A stretch of 12,039 bases of DNA from Planctomycetota bacterium (GTDB lineage: Bacteria > Planctomycetota > UBA1135 > UBA2386): contig JAEUHU010000083.1 in NCBI GenBank assembly GCA_016793305.1, positions 1 through 12,039 on the forward strand, in the 5' to 3' direction. The notes beneath the pieces are model-generated. The model worked only from the letters and a program-made list of their open reading frames with translations, ran no database searches and was not told the origin of the DNA. The position numbers and the translations under genes are program-made. This document shows positions 1 through 6,696 of the stretch, in pieces (the first letter of the stretch is position 1; each line of letters starts with the position of its first letter).

Positions 1-1
1 G

Positions 2-244
2 GCGGTCGCCGACCTGCTGGCCGCGTTCGCGCGCTGCCCGACGGCGACGCCGGTGCTCGACGGGCTCAACCTGTCGGCCGCCGACACGGCGCGCATGCTG
101 GTCGCGAAGACGCGCGCCGCCGGCCAGACGGAGTTGCTGCAGCAGCTCGAAGCGGCGATGGCCGCCCTCGATCCCGAGCTGCTGCGGCTGCCCGACTACG
201 AGCGCATGGGGCCCGGCGTGCAACGGCCACCGCGGCGGCGCTGA
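2..244 (+). CDS. 3' end of an unidentified protein (left-truncated)
   Basis: An open frame enters from beyond the left edge and ends at a TGA at 242-244, leaving 80 visible C-terminal residues. Third codon positions are almost all G or C, as in the clear genes nearby, which supports real coding on this strand. The visible part is alanine- and leucine-rich and probably helical (for example LLQQLEAAMAALDPELLRLP), and it ends in a basic, proline-rich tail (QRPPRRR). There is no transmembrane stretch and no motif I recognise. A GTG at 53 could be an internal start, but the frame stays open with the same codon use upstream of it, so this is most likely the end of a longer gene. It converges on the gene at 300-1385 across 55 bases in which I see no convincing terminator. 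Function unknown. Confidence 0.6.
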   Translation, partial: AVADLLAAFARCPTATPVLDGLNLSAADTARMLVAKTRAAGQTELLQQLEAAMAALDPELLRLPDYERMGPGVQRPPRRR

Positions 245-299
245 GCGGCCGCGTCGTTCGTTCGAGAGCCACGTCGTGCCTCCACGCGCGACGGACTCC

Positions 300-1385
300 T
301 CACGGCAGCAGGCGCTCGAGCGCCGCGACGGCAGCCTTCGCCTCGCGTCCGCAGTGCACGAGCCGGCCGTCCGGGTCGAGCACCACGAGGGCCCACCGAG
401 AGCCGTAGAGCACCTCGGCGGCGCTCGTCGGAGCCGGCTCGACGACGGGGAACATCGCCTCCACGACGGGTTCGTCGGGCTTCGCGTAGGCTTTCTGCTC
501 GGGGGTTCGCTGCGACGTGTCGAACAGCACGACCGCGAACTCGCGCCGTCGCGCGTGTCCAGCCAGGGCCGCCAGAGCTGGGCGAACCTCGGGCCCGGTC
601 GAAAGCGGACCGCCCCACTCGTCGAAGGCGAGCAGCAGCGGCCGGCCGCGCAAGCGCGACAGCGTGAGGTCCTCGGCCGGCGCGTTGTGCGCCGTGGCGA
701 CCTCCCAGTCCGGCAGCACTTCGCCCAACAGGTCGAACGGCCGCGGAGGAACAGTGATCGGCCCGAGGTCGTACTCGGCTCGCCCCGCAGCGACCACCGC
801 CGTGCGCCACGGTGCGTAGCCATGGCCGAAGCCAAGGCTCAGCCGGTAGGTGCCAGCAGGCACTGGCCAGGCGAACTCCGGCGCGTCGAACAGCACGGTC
901 GTGGGGAGTTCCATGCCGGGCGAATGCGGGAGCGCCAAGGCCAGCGCGACCCGCATGGGTCCCTGCGGTCGCTCGATGGTCGTGCGCAACTGTCCGCGCA
1001 AGACGACCGCCGGCAGCAGGCGCACGTCGCCACGCACGAAGGCCTCGTGGGTGGTCGGGTCCGACTCGACGTGCACGAACGCCACCAACCGACGATCCGC
1101 CGAGTACCCGAGCAAGGGCGTCTGGATCGGATCCTCCACCCAGATGCCGCACAGACGGCCGTGCGCGTCACTGCAGAGGGGTTGGCGGGCATCGGGCGCG
1201 GCGCAGCCCATCGACCCGCGCCAGCTCCCGGCAACACATCCCCAGCGATCGGCGAACTCGGCGTTCGCCACGGGCCGGCCGTTCGAGTCGACCACGCGCG
1301 CGTCGACGCGCACCGTCCTGGTGGTCTGCGCCACGAGGACCGCCCCCAGCACCAACGAGAGTCCTGCCGCGAGAAGTGGCCGCAT
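300..1385 (-). CDS. Secreted protein with carboxypeptidase-regulatory-like domain and CXXC-less thioredoxin-like domain
   Basis: A 361-residue exported protein. Residues 1-19 form a signal peptide (MRPLLAAGLSLVLGAVLVA, predicted cut before Gln20). Residues 25-45 (VRVDARVVDSNGRPVANAEF) match the opening strands of a carboxypeptidase-regulatory-like/CNA-B beta-sandwich. Four cysteines follow at 50, 61, 71 and 79 and could form disulfides outside the cytoplasm. Residues 120-212 look like a second beta-rich domain. Residues 217-361 follow the TlpA/redoxin pattern: a strand and 'LSRLRGRPLLLAF', then a helix, 'FAVVLFDTSQ', and the late strand 'WALVVLDPDGRLVHCG'. Where TlpA-like proteins carry WCxxC, this one has DEWGGPLSTG (255-264) with no cysteine, so ordinary disulfide chemistry is unlikely. 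The ATG at 1385 is chosen because it opens the signal peptide; the frame is open upstream to 1742 but reads as arginine- and cysteine-rich nonsense antisense to nothing secretory. It lies 55 bases after the FG-GAP gene and may be co-transcribed. The exact role is unknown. Confidence 0.85.
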   Translation of the reverse strand: MRPLLAAGLSLVLGAVLVAQTTRTVRVDARVVDSNGRPVANAEFADRWGCVAGSWRGSMGCAAPDARQPLCSDAHGRLCGIWVEDPIQTPLLGYSADRRLVAFVHVESDPTTHEAFVRGDVRLLPAVVLRGQLRTTIERPQGPMRVALALALPHSPGMELPTTVLFDAPEFAWPVPAGTYRLSLGFGHGYAPWRTAVVAAGRAEYDLGPITVPPRPFDLLGEVLPDWEVATAHNAPAEDLTLSRLRGRPLLLAFDEWGGPLSTGPEVRPALAALAGHARRREFAVVLFDTSQRTPEQKAYAKPDEPVVEAMFPVVEPAPTSAAEVLYGSRWALVVLDPDGRLVHCGREAKAAVAALERLLP

Positions 1386-1440
1386 CGAGGCATCGTAGTC
1401 GGCAGCTGGCCGGCGAGTCGTCGCGGAACCGCCGCACCGC

Positions 1441-2934
1441 TCACTGCATGAGCCGCAGCGACAGCCCGCGCGAGGACACGAAGTCCATCTGCGCTTGGCT
1501 GCAGGTGTCGCCACTGCCCGCATCGGCGAGCCAGAACGACTGCAGGTGCACGCGCAGGCCGGCGAGGAACGGACTCGACGGCAGCGACAACGTCGCCTGC
1601 CCGACCCCGCCCGCGTCGCTGACCATGCTGCCCACCTGGAACGCGAGGCCGAGGTGGAACACCAGGTCGAGGCCGAGCGGATCCCAGCCGTTCGTGACGC
1701 GCGTGCCCATCGCGAGCAGGCCCGTGCCGTTCGCAGGTGCATTGCTGCACAGCACGCGCAGCTGGCTGCCGAGCGTCGGCGACTGCACCGTGCGCATGCC
1801 GATCAAGCCGCGGCACGACGGCGTGCCGACGCCGTAGCGGGAGACGCCCGACGGCGTCGACTGCTGGTTCCTCAGCACGTGCAGGCCATTCGAGCTGCCC
1901 ACCAGCAGGTCGGGCGCCCCGTCGCCATCGAAGTCGCCGAGGGCGAGCTGGCCGGAGGCCCCGACCGGATGGGTCTCGACCGCCGCGTAGCCGGTTCCGG
2001 CTGCGCGCAGGACCTTCACCCCGGTGGCGTCGACCACGGCCAGTTCGAGCGCACCATCCCCATCGACGTCCGCTGCCGCAAGATCCGTCGCGGTCGGGAA
2101 CACCACGGGCGTGAATGCGAACGCCCCACCGAGGTTGCGGTGCAAGGCGAGGCCGCCGGAGCCACCGCGCACGACCAGGTCCGGCAGGTGGTCGCCGTCG
2201 ATGTCGACCAGCGAGCTCGAGTTCGGGAAGGCGACGGTGAACGCGGCGGGGATCGGCAGCACGGCGAACGACCCCGAACCGTCGTTGCGCACCCAGCGGT
2301 AGGTCGAGGAGGTGCTCGGCCCGACCACGACGTCGACATCGCCGTCGCCGTCGACGTCCGCGGCGTTGAGCACGCCGTCCCCCGCCCCCAACGCCTGTGA
2401 GAGCAGTTCCAACGCGCCGAAGCCCCCTGCACCGTCGGCGAGCATGAGGCCCAGGTCGTTGCCGACACGCAGCATCAGGTCCGCCTGCCGGTCGCCGTCG
2501 AAGTCGCCGACACAGGCCGCCACGGTCGGCAAGGGCACCGTCTGCGGTAGCGGCCAGGCAGTGAAGACGCCCGAGCCGTCGTTACGCAGCCGCAACACCC
2601 CAGCACCCGGAGCGAGCAGATCGACGGCCCCATCGCCGTCGAGATCCGCCAGCACGAGGTCCCGCGAAGCGAACAGGGACGAACCGACCATCTGCGGCGA
2701 GAGCACGAAGCCGACGCTGCCGTCGCCGCGGAACTGGCGGATCGGCGAGGAGAGCACCGTCGCAGTCTCGCGCAACACACCATCCAGGATCCCATCGCCG
2801 TCCAGGTCGGCGATGGCGAGGTCGAAGATCGGCGCGAGCGGGATGGGCAGGGGCTGGCTCTGCGGCGGCGCGAAGATCTGTGCGGGCAGGGCGGAGAAGG
2901 AGACCAAGGACGCCAGGGGCAGGAGGGCTTTCAT
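1441..2934 (-). CDS. Secreted FG-GAP/VCBS seven-bladed beta-propeller protein
   Basis: A 497-residue exported protein, probably extracellular or surface-bound. Residues 1-18 form a signal peptide (MKALLPLASLVSFSALPA, cut before Gln19). Seven calcium-loop motifs of the DxDGDxxxD type start at residues 43, 97, 144, 193, 244, 289 and 334, spaced 45-54 residues apart. This is the signature of FG-GAP/VCBS repeats and fits one integrin-alpha-like seven-bladed propeller binding up to seven calcium ions. The sixth motif ends in Glu and the others end in Asp. Residues 365-497 form a separate C-terminal module with cysteines at 374, 396 and 478, resembling the tail of the SBBP protein at 4002-6506. No enzyme motif is visible; adhesion or carbohydrate/protein binding is the usual suggestion for such proteins, but this is inference. 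An in-frame ATG at 2961 would add nine residues (MARGLLSAA). Neither start has a convincing ribosome-binding site, and 2934 is preferred because it gives a standard signal peptide. Confidence 0.9.
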   Translation of the reverse strand: MKALLPLASLVSFSALPAQIFAPPQSQPLPIPLAPIFDLAIADLDGDGILDGVLRETATVLSSPIRQFRGDGSVGFVLSPQMVGSSLFASRDLVLADLDGDGAVDLLAPGAGVLRLRNDGSGVFTAWPLPQTVPLPTVAACVGDFDGDRQADLMLRVGNDLGLMLADGAGGFGALELLSQALGAGDGVLNAADVDGDGDVDVVVGPSTSSTYRWVRNDGSGSFAVLPIPAAFTVAFPNSSSLVDIDGDHLPDLVVRGGSGGLALHRNLGGAFAFTPVVFPTATDLAAADVDGDGALELAVVDATGVKVLRAAGTGYAAVETHPVGASGQLALGDFDGDGAPDLLVGSSNGLHVLRNQQSTPSGVSRYGVGTPSCRGLIGMRTVQSPTLGSQLRVLCSNAPANGTGLLAMGTRVTNGWDPLGLDLVFHLGLAFQVGSMVSDAGGVGQATLSLPSSPFLAGLRVHLQSFWLADAGSGDTCSQAQMDFVSSRGLSLRLMQ

Positions 2935-3037
2935 GGCCGCGGAGAGCAAGCCACGTGCCATCGCCCACGAGCGCGCCTCGACGATCCACGCGATCGAAGC
3001 GACGAGGCCCCCGAGAAGTGCCGCCGCCCCCCAACGA

Positions 3038-3430
3038 TCAGCGCACCGAGCACTTGCCGCCGTCGCAGCGCCGCCCGAACAACCGCCCGAGCGGCACGCG
3101 GTAGCGCGCGAACACCCGGTAGGCCGCGTCGAAGACCCAGCGCAGGACCGGCCAGCCGGTCGGCGCCATCACCCAACCGAGCCCGACCGCACGCCAGGAC
3201 GCACGCACGGCGGCCATGCCTTCGACCACGGTGCCGTCGGCGGTCACCCCGTGCAGGCGCGCGTGCACCCGTTCGCGCGACAGTCCGTAGCGACCGGCGT
3301 CGAAGTCCGCGGCGCTGATGTCGATCGCGGCGAACCGCTGGTGGCGATCCCGGCGCTGCAGCCACTCGACCTCGCGCCGGCACATCGGGCACTCGCGGTC
3401 GTACAGCAGCGTGAACTCGGGAACGGGCAT
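3038..3430 (-). CDS. DCC-family thiol-disulfide oxidoreductase (DUF393)
   Basis: A 130-residue protein of the DCC family, thioredoxin-like proteins named after the DxxCxxC motif. The N-terminal strand runs straight into the motif (FTLLYDRECPMC, with Asp11, Cys14 and Cys17). The rest follows the family pattern: EVEWLQRRD, a DISAADFD segment, HARLHGVTADGTVVEGMAAVRASWR at 57-80, a hydrophobic stretch around 83-105, and AYRVFARYRVPLG. There is no signal peptide. A C-terminal CDGGKC (Cys122 and Cys127) adds a second cysteine pair. The start at 3430 is chosen because codons from here on end almost always in G or C. An alternative ATG at 3470-3472 overlaps the preceding stop as TGATG, but the 14 codons it would add have poor third-position bias and no family resemblance. 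The membrane protein at 3472-3912 lies directly upstream, so the two are probably co-transcribed. The substrate is unknown. Confidence 0.88.
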   Translation of the reverse strand: MPVPEFTLLYDRECPMCRREVEWLQRRDRHQRFAAIDISAADFDAGRYGLSRERVHARLHGVTADGTVVEGMAAVRASWRAVGLGWVMAPTGWPVLRWVFDAAYRVFARYRVPLGRLFGRRCDGGKCSVR

Positions 3431-3471
3431 GGTCGGGGCTTCGCAAGGACGCGTGCGTGGATGCAGAGGCA

Positions 3472-3912
3472 TCAGCCCGCGCGCAGTCCGTGGCAGAACA
3501 GGAACCCTACCGTGCCGAGCGGCACGCCGAGCACAGCGCCCCACAGCACCGGCCGGTCGACGCGTCGGACCGCCCGCCAGTAGCCGGGCAGCAGCGTGCG
3601 CCACTGGCCGAACAGGGCCGAAGCGAGATCCCCGAGCCCGGTCGGCCGCCGCAGGATCCACCACGGCACGGCCAGCAACGCCGCCAGGGACCAGAGACCA
3701 GCCATCGCCAGCCCGAGCGCCAGCACGAACAGCAGCGGGATGCCGACGAGGCCGGTGCCGAGCAACAGGCTCGCGTGCACGAACGGCAGCGCCGAGCTGG
3801 CCGCACACACCGCCGCGGTGGCGCAGGCGGTCAGGATCGCCGCCGGCGCCACGATCGGCGCGGTCCGCCGCAGGGCGCTCACGAACGAGGGCTGCACGGG
3901 GCTGGCGGGCAC
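3472..3912 (-). CDS. Small hydrophobic membrane protein, about four transmembrane helices
   Basis: A 146-residue hydrophobic protein with a GTG start. Hydrophobic spans lie around residues 18-40, 47-70, 71-88 and 121-140, suggesting four membrane helices. A more polar, tryptophan- and arginine-containing segment (about 88-120) sits between the third and fourth. No catalytic motif is visible and I do not recognise the family. Cysteines occur at 30, 36 and 140, within or next to membrane spans. Its stop overlaps a possible ATG (TGATG at 3470-3474), and the DCC oxidoreductase follows within 42 bases, so the two probably form a transcriptional pair. A functional link, for example a membrane partner for a thiol enzyme, is only inference. 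No clear ribosome-binding site precedes the GTG at 3912; a GTG at codon 6 is another possible start. Confidence 0.7.
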   Translation of the reverse strand: MPASPVQPSFVSALRRTAPIVAPAAILTACATAAVCAASSALPFVHASLLLGTGLVGIPLLFVLALGLAMAGLWSLAALLAVPWWILRRPTGLGDLASALFGQWRTLLPGYWRAVRRVDRPVLWGAVLGVPLGTVGFLFCHGLRAG

Positions 3913-3961
3913 GGCGCAGCGTTCGCCCGAGGCAGAGGGGGCGGATTCGCCGCGCTGCCGG

Positions 3962-3983
3962 ACCTCCGGTCAGGCACGGAGGT
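3962..3983 (-). terminator. Candidate hairpin downstream of the SBBP propeller gene
   Basis: A perfect 7-base inverted repeat (ACCTCCG at 3962-3968 and CGGAGGT at 3977-3983) with an 8-base loop sits 18 bases past the stop codon of the SBBP gene on the minus strand, inside a 90-base gap. No T-tract follows, so it is at best a weak or factor-assisted terminator or an mRNA 3'-end stabiliser. A 7-base inverted repeat can also occur by chance in sequence this GC-rich. Confidence 0.25.
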
Positions 3984-4001
3984 GCTGTGCACCAGCCGGC
4001 C

Positions 4002-6506
4002 TCACGGCTGGATCACGATCTGCAGCGCGTTCGACGCCGAGGTGCCGGACGCCGGGCACGGGGCCGGGCCGGCCGGCTCGTTCCAGGCGAACTGCGTGTT
4101 CAGCTCGAGCGACACGAGCGTCGGCGTGCTCGGGATCGGCACGTCGGCGTCCACGCGACCGCGCACGTCGGCGGTGATCATCGGCAGCGCGATCAACGTC
4201 GAGAGGTCGAGCCAGGCGTCGATCCCGGACACCGGCACCGGCACCGCCAGGCCGAGGTCGGTGAAGGCCATGATCCCGACCGCGAACGGCAGCGCGTTGC
4301 CGAGCGTGATGGTGAAACCGCTGTTGCCGACGCTCGGCATCGAGTCGACGCCGATCCACTGCGGACCGTTGCAACCTGGGCTCGACGCCCCGAACGCCGT
4401 GGCGCCGGTCGGCAGCATGTCGCACGCCGTGACGAACGCGTCGAAGTTCGCGAAGCCGGCCACGATCGCCTGCCCGGCCGTACCGATGCCGACCGCGGTC
4501 GCGATGTCGTCGAAGCCGGAGCCCGGCAGGTAGCTCGAGTAGACCAAGCCCGTGAGGTCGCCGCGCAGCCGGGCGACGAAGGCGTCGTTGAAGCCACCGT
4601 CGTAGGTCGCATCGGCGGCCCCCGGCGTCACCACGAACCCAGCGCCGGAGTTGCCGACGATGGTCACGTCACCGCGCGCATCGACCACGCACCCGCGGGC
4701 GATCTGGCCGGACGTGCCACCCAGGAACGTCGAGCCGGCCAGGCTCGACCCGTTGGCGGCAAAGCGCGTCACGAACACCTGCTCGGGAGCACCGAACACC
4801 CCGAACGTCGTGTCGTAGGCGCCGACCGTGGTCGGGAAGTTGCTCGAGCGGGTCCAGCCGGTCACCACGACCTCGCCCTGCACGTCCACGGCCACCGCGT
4901 TGCATTCGTCGTTGTCGGAACCACCGAGGTAGCTGCAGTAGTCCAGGCCGGCGAAGTTCGGCGCGAAGCGCAGCACGAAGCCGTCCCAGGGGGACGAGCC
5001 GAAGTTGTAGGTAGGATCGAACGCCGAAGGCGTGGTCGGCAGGTTGCTCGACTGCGTGGCACCGGCCACGACCACCCTGCCCTGCGGGTCGATCGCCACC
5101 GCGCGCGGCTCCTCGTAGCCGTTGCCGCTCAGGAAGGTCGAGTACGACAGCCAGGCCCCGGTCGGCCCGACGCGCGTCACGAAGCCCTCGCCGGGCGAGC
5201 TGTAGGTCGCCGAGAGCGCGCCCACCGTGGTCGGCCAGTACTGGTTGCTGGTCGTGCCGACGATCACCGCCTGGCCCTGCGCATCGACGGCGATCGCCTC
5301 CGCCCGGCCGAGCCACACGTAGGTCGAGTAGTCGAGGCTGGCACCGTTCGCGGCGAGGCGCGTCACGAACACGTTCGTACCGCCGATCGGCGCCGTGCCG
5401 AAGAACACGCCGGGCGTGGTCGGGAAGTCGGTCGCCATGGTCGTGCCGGTGACGAAGATCCGCGCCTGGCTGTCGACGGCGATGCCCTGGATCTCGTCGA
5501 ACGGTGCGGCGCCGAAGGGGCCGGGAAACTGCGAGACGCTGCCGCCGAGGAAGGTCGTGAACTGGATGGCGCCGGTCGGCAGGAGCTTGGTCACGAACGC
5601 ATCCTGGTTGCCGTAGGTCGTGTCGAAGGCACCTGGCGTCACCGGGAAGTCGGGCGAGAACGTCTGGCCGGCCACGCACACGGCCCCAGACGGTTCGGTC
5701 GCACACGTCTCCGCGCGCTCGAGGTCCGAGCCACCGAACGACGTCGACCAGACCACCCCGGGGTCGATCACGAGGCGGCGGCCGGGTGTACGCGCTCCGA
5801 CCTCGAAGCCGAAGCGCCCCGCGTCACGCAGCACGAAGCGGCTGGCGACGGGCACACGGCGGGCGCCGTCCTCTTCCCACGCGACCGGTGGCGTCAGGTG
5901 CACGGGGCCGAGTTCGGTCTCGAGCACCAGCCGACCGTCGTGCAGGCGCATGCGTTCCATGCCTTCCACGCGCATCTGGAAGGCCGCAACCGACGCGTCG
6001 GGTGCCACCAACACGTCGAACGCGAACTGGCCGTCGGCCTGGTAGAAGCGCACGCCGATGCCGGGCTGCACGCGTTCGTAGAGCACCGAGCCGTAGCTCG
6101 GCACAGAGCTGCGCCAGTCGGCCGGATCGTTGCCGAGGAAGTAGTGCTGGCGGGTTTCGCTCACCGCCTCACCGCGTGGACCCGGGCCGACCTCGTCCCC
6201 GAACGACATGCGCAGCGCCACCGCGCGCGCCGGCGCACCAGGCGACGCGCCAGCGCCGGTCTGGCCGGCAGCACCGAAGCCGACCAGCGTCCAGCCAGCG
6301 CGCTCGAGGAACGCCACCTTGCCACCGAGCTTCGCCCGGAAGGCGGCGCGATCGAGCCACTGGCCGAGGTTGGGCACGAAGCCCTGCGCCAGCGGGGTGC
6401 TGCGGACGACGCTCGGGGCCTCGGGAAGCTGCGAGCCGTCCTGGGCCATGCCCTGCACCCCGAACCCCGCGGCCAGAAATCCCCACACGATCCAACGGGT
6501 CGTCAT
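4002..6506 (-). CDS. Secreted SBBP-repeat beta-propeller protein with DUF7948-like N-terminus
   Basis: An 834-residue exported protein. Residues 1-21 are a signal peptide (MTTRWIVWGFLAAGFGVQGMA, cut before Gln22). Residues 40-250 resemble the N-terminal domain commonly found before SBBP repeats (DUF7948), with the opening signature FVPNLGQW, then HYFLGNDPADWRSSVPSYGSV and a closing RRLVIDPGVVWST. From about 252 to 699 there are seven SBBP units of roughly 60-75 residues. Each has a TFLGG-like strand, an AVD..G...VTGTT strand, an FPTTPGAFD turn and a DAFVTRL strand; the seventh is shortened. This fits a seven-bladed propeller. Residues 704-834 form a C-terminal module with cysteines at 711 and 817 that resembles the tail of the FG-GAP protein at 1441-2934. 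The ATG at 6506 is chosen over a TTG at 6533 because GAAGG lies 6 bases before it and it opens the signal peptide. The protein is probably extracellular or cell-surface; ligand unknown. Confidence 0.92.
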   Translation of the reverse strand: MTTRWIVWGFLAAGFGVQGMAQDGSQLPEAPSVVRSTPLAQGFVPNLGQWLDRAAFRAKLGGKVAFLERAGWTLVGFGAAGQTGAGASPGAPARAVALRMSFGDEVGPGPRGEAVSETRQHYFLGNDPADWRSSVPSYGSVLYERVQPGIGVRFYQADGQFAFDVLVAPDASVAAFQMRVEGMERMRLHDGRLVLETELGPVHLTPPVAWEEDGARRVPVASRFVLRDAGRFGFEVGARTPGRRLVIDPGVVWSTSFGGSDLERAETCATEPSGAVCVAGQTFSPDFPVTPGAFDTTYGNQDAFVTKLLPTGAIQFTTFLGGSVSQFPGPFGAAPFDEIQGIAVDSQARIFVTGTTMATDFPTTPGVFFGTAPIGGTNVFVTRLAANGASLDYSTYVWLGRAEAIAVDAQGQAVIVGTTSNQYWPTTVGALSATYSSPGEGFVTRVGPTGAWLSYSTFLSGNGYEEPRAVAIDPQGRVVVAGATQSSNLPTTPSAFDPTYNFGSSPWDGFVLRFAPNFAGLDYCSYLGGSDNDECNAVAVDVQGEVVVTGWTRSSNFPTTVGAYDTTFGVFGAPEQVFVTRFAANGSSLAGSTFLGGTSGQIARGCVVDARGDVTIVGNSGAGFVVTPGAADATYDGGFNDAFVARLRGDLTGLVYSSYLPGSGFDDIATAVGIGTAGQAIVAGFANFDAFVTACDMLPTGATAFGASSPGCNGPQWIGVDSMPSVGNSGFTITLGNALPFAVGIMAFTDLGLAVPVPVSGIDAWLDLSTLIALPMITADVRGRVDADVPIPSTPTLVSLELNTQFAWNEPAGPAPCPASGTSASNALQIVIQP

Positions 6507-6512
6507 GAATCG

Positions 6513-6516
6513 CCTT
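6513..6516 (-). promoter_or_regulatory. Ribosome-binding site of the SBBP gene
   Basis: AAGG (within GAAGGCG on the minus strand) lies 6 bases before the ATG at 6506. It decides the start in favour of that ATG rather than the upstream TTG at 6533, which lacks a comparable site. Confidence 0.5.
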
Positions 6517-6617
6517 CGTCTCGTTGCGGCCAACCGACCGTGATCCCGCCGCTCCGCGTCGGCGCGTCCCGGAATCCCGGCCCGCGCGACGCTCGAACGC
6601 CTTCGCGAGTGCGGGAA

Positions 6618-6646
6618 ATGCTACTGCGGAACGGTCGAGCCGCCAG
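6618..6646 (-). promoter_or_regulatory. Weak promoter candidate for the SBBP gene
   Basis: On the minus strand, CTGGCG (6641-6646) and TAGCAT (6618-6623) are separated by 17 bases. They match the sigma-70 -35 and -10 boxes at three and four of six positions. The site sits about 110 bases before the chosen ATG, in the only AT-richer part of the gap. The match is weak and may be chance. Confidence 0.18.
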
Positions 6647-6696
6647 CCGGGTGCTCCGGCGCCACGCCCCTCGTGCTGTGGACCGAAGACACGACC

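Larger units (their letters stand above)
6507..6696. other. 190-base intergenic gap between the VWA operon and the SBBP gene
   Basis: This is the longest gene-free stretch in the window. It must hold the end of the VWA operon transcript and, if the SBBP gene is transcribed separately, its promoter. A small hairpin (GCCGG, 5-base loop, CCGGC at 6646-6660) lies 36 bases past the operon's stop codon, without a T-tract. The only AT-richer spot is around 6615-6625. I see no tRNA, small ORF with good codon use, or long repeat here. Confidence 0.5.

Noticed and set aside
245..299. Possible bidirectional terminator between the convergent genes
   Set aside because: I found no inverted repeat longer than about five bases with a reasonable loop and no T- or A-run on either side.
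276..1451. Plus-strand open frames over the carboxypeptidase-regulatory/thioredoxin-like gene
   Set aside because: No domain, no signal peptide and skewed composition, while the minus strand encodes a coherent exported protein.
1386..1742. N-terminal extension of the thioredoxin-like gene
   Set aside because: It would bury the signal peptide in the middle of the protein and overlap the FG-GAP gene. Its sequence is Arg/Cys/Ser-rich with no domain.
3473..3808. N-terminal extension of the DCC gene across the membrane-protein gene
   Set aside because: The DCC family starts directly before the DxxCxxC motif, and the region already encodes a hydrophobic membrane protein in another frame.
6570..6582. 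Near-palindrome CCCGGAATCCCGG as a possible operator
   Set aside because: The arms match over only four bases around an asymmetric centre. Such matches are common by chance in this GC-rich sequence.
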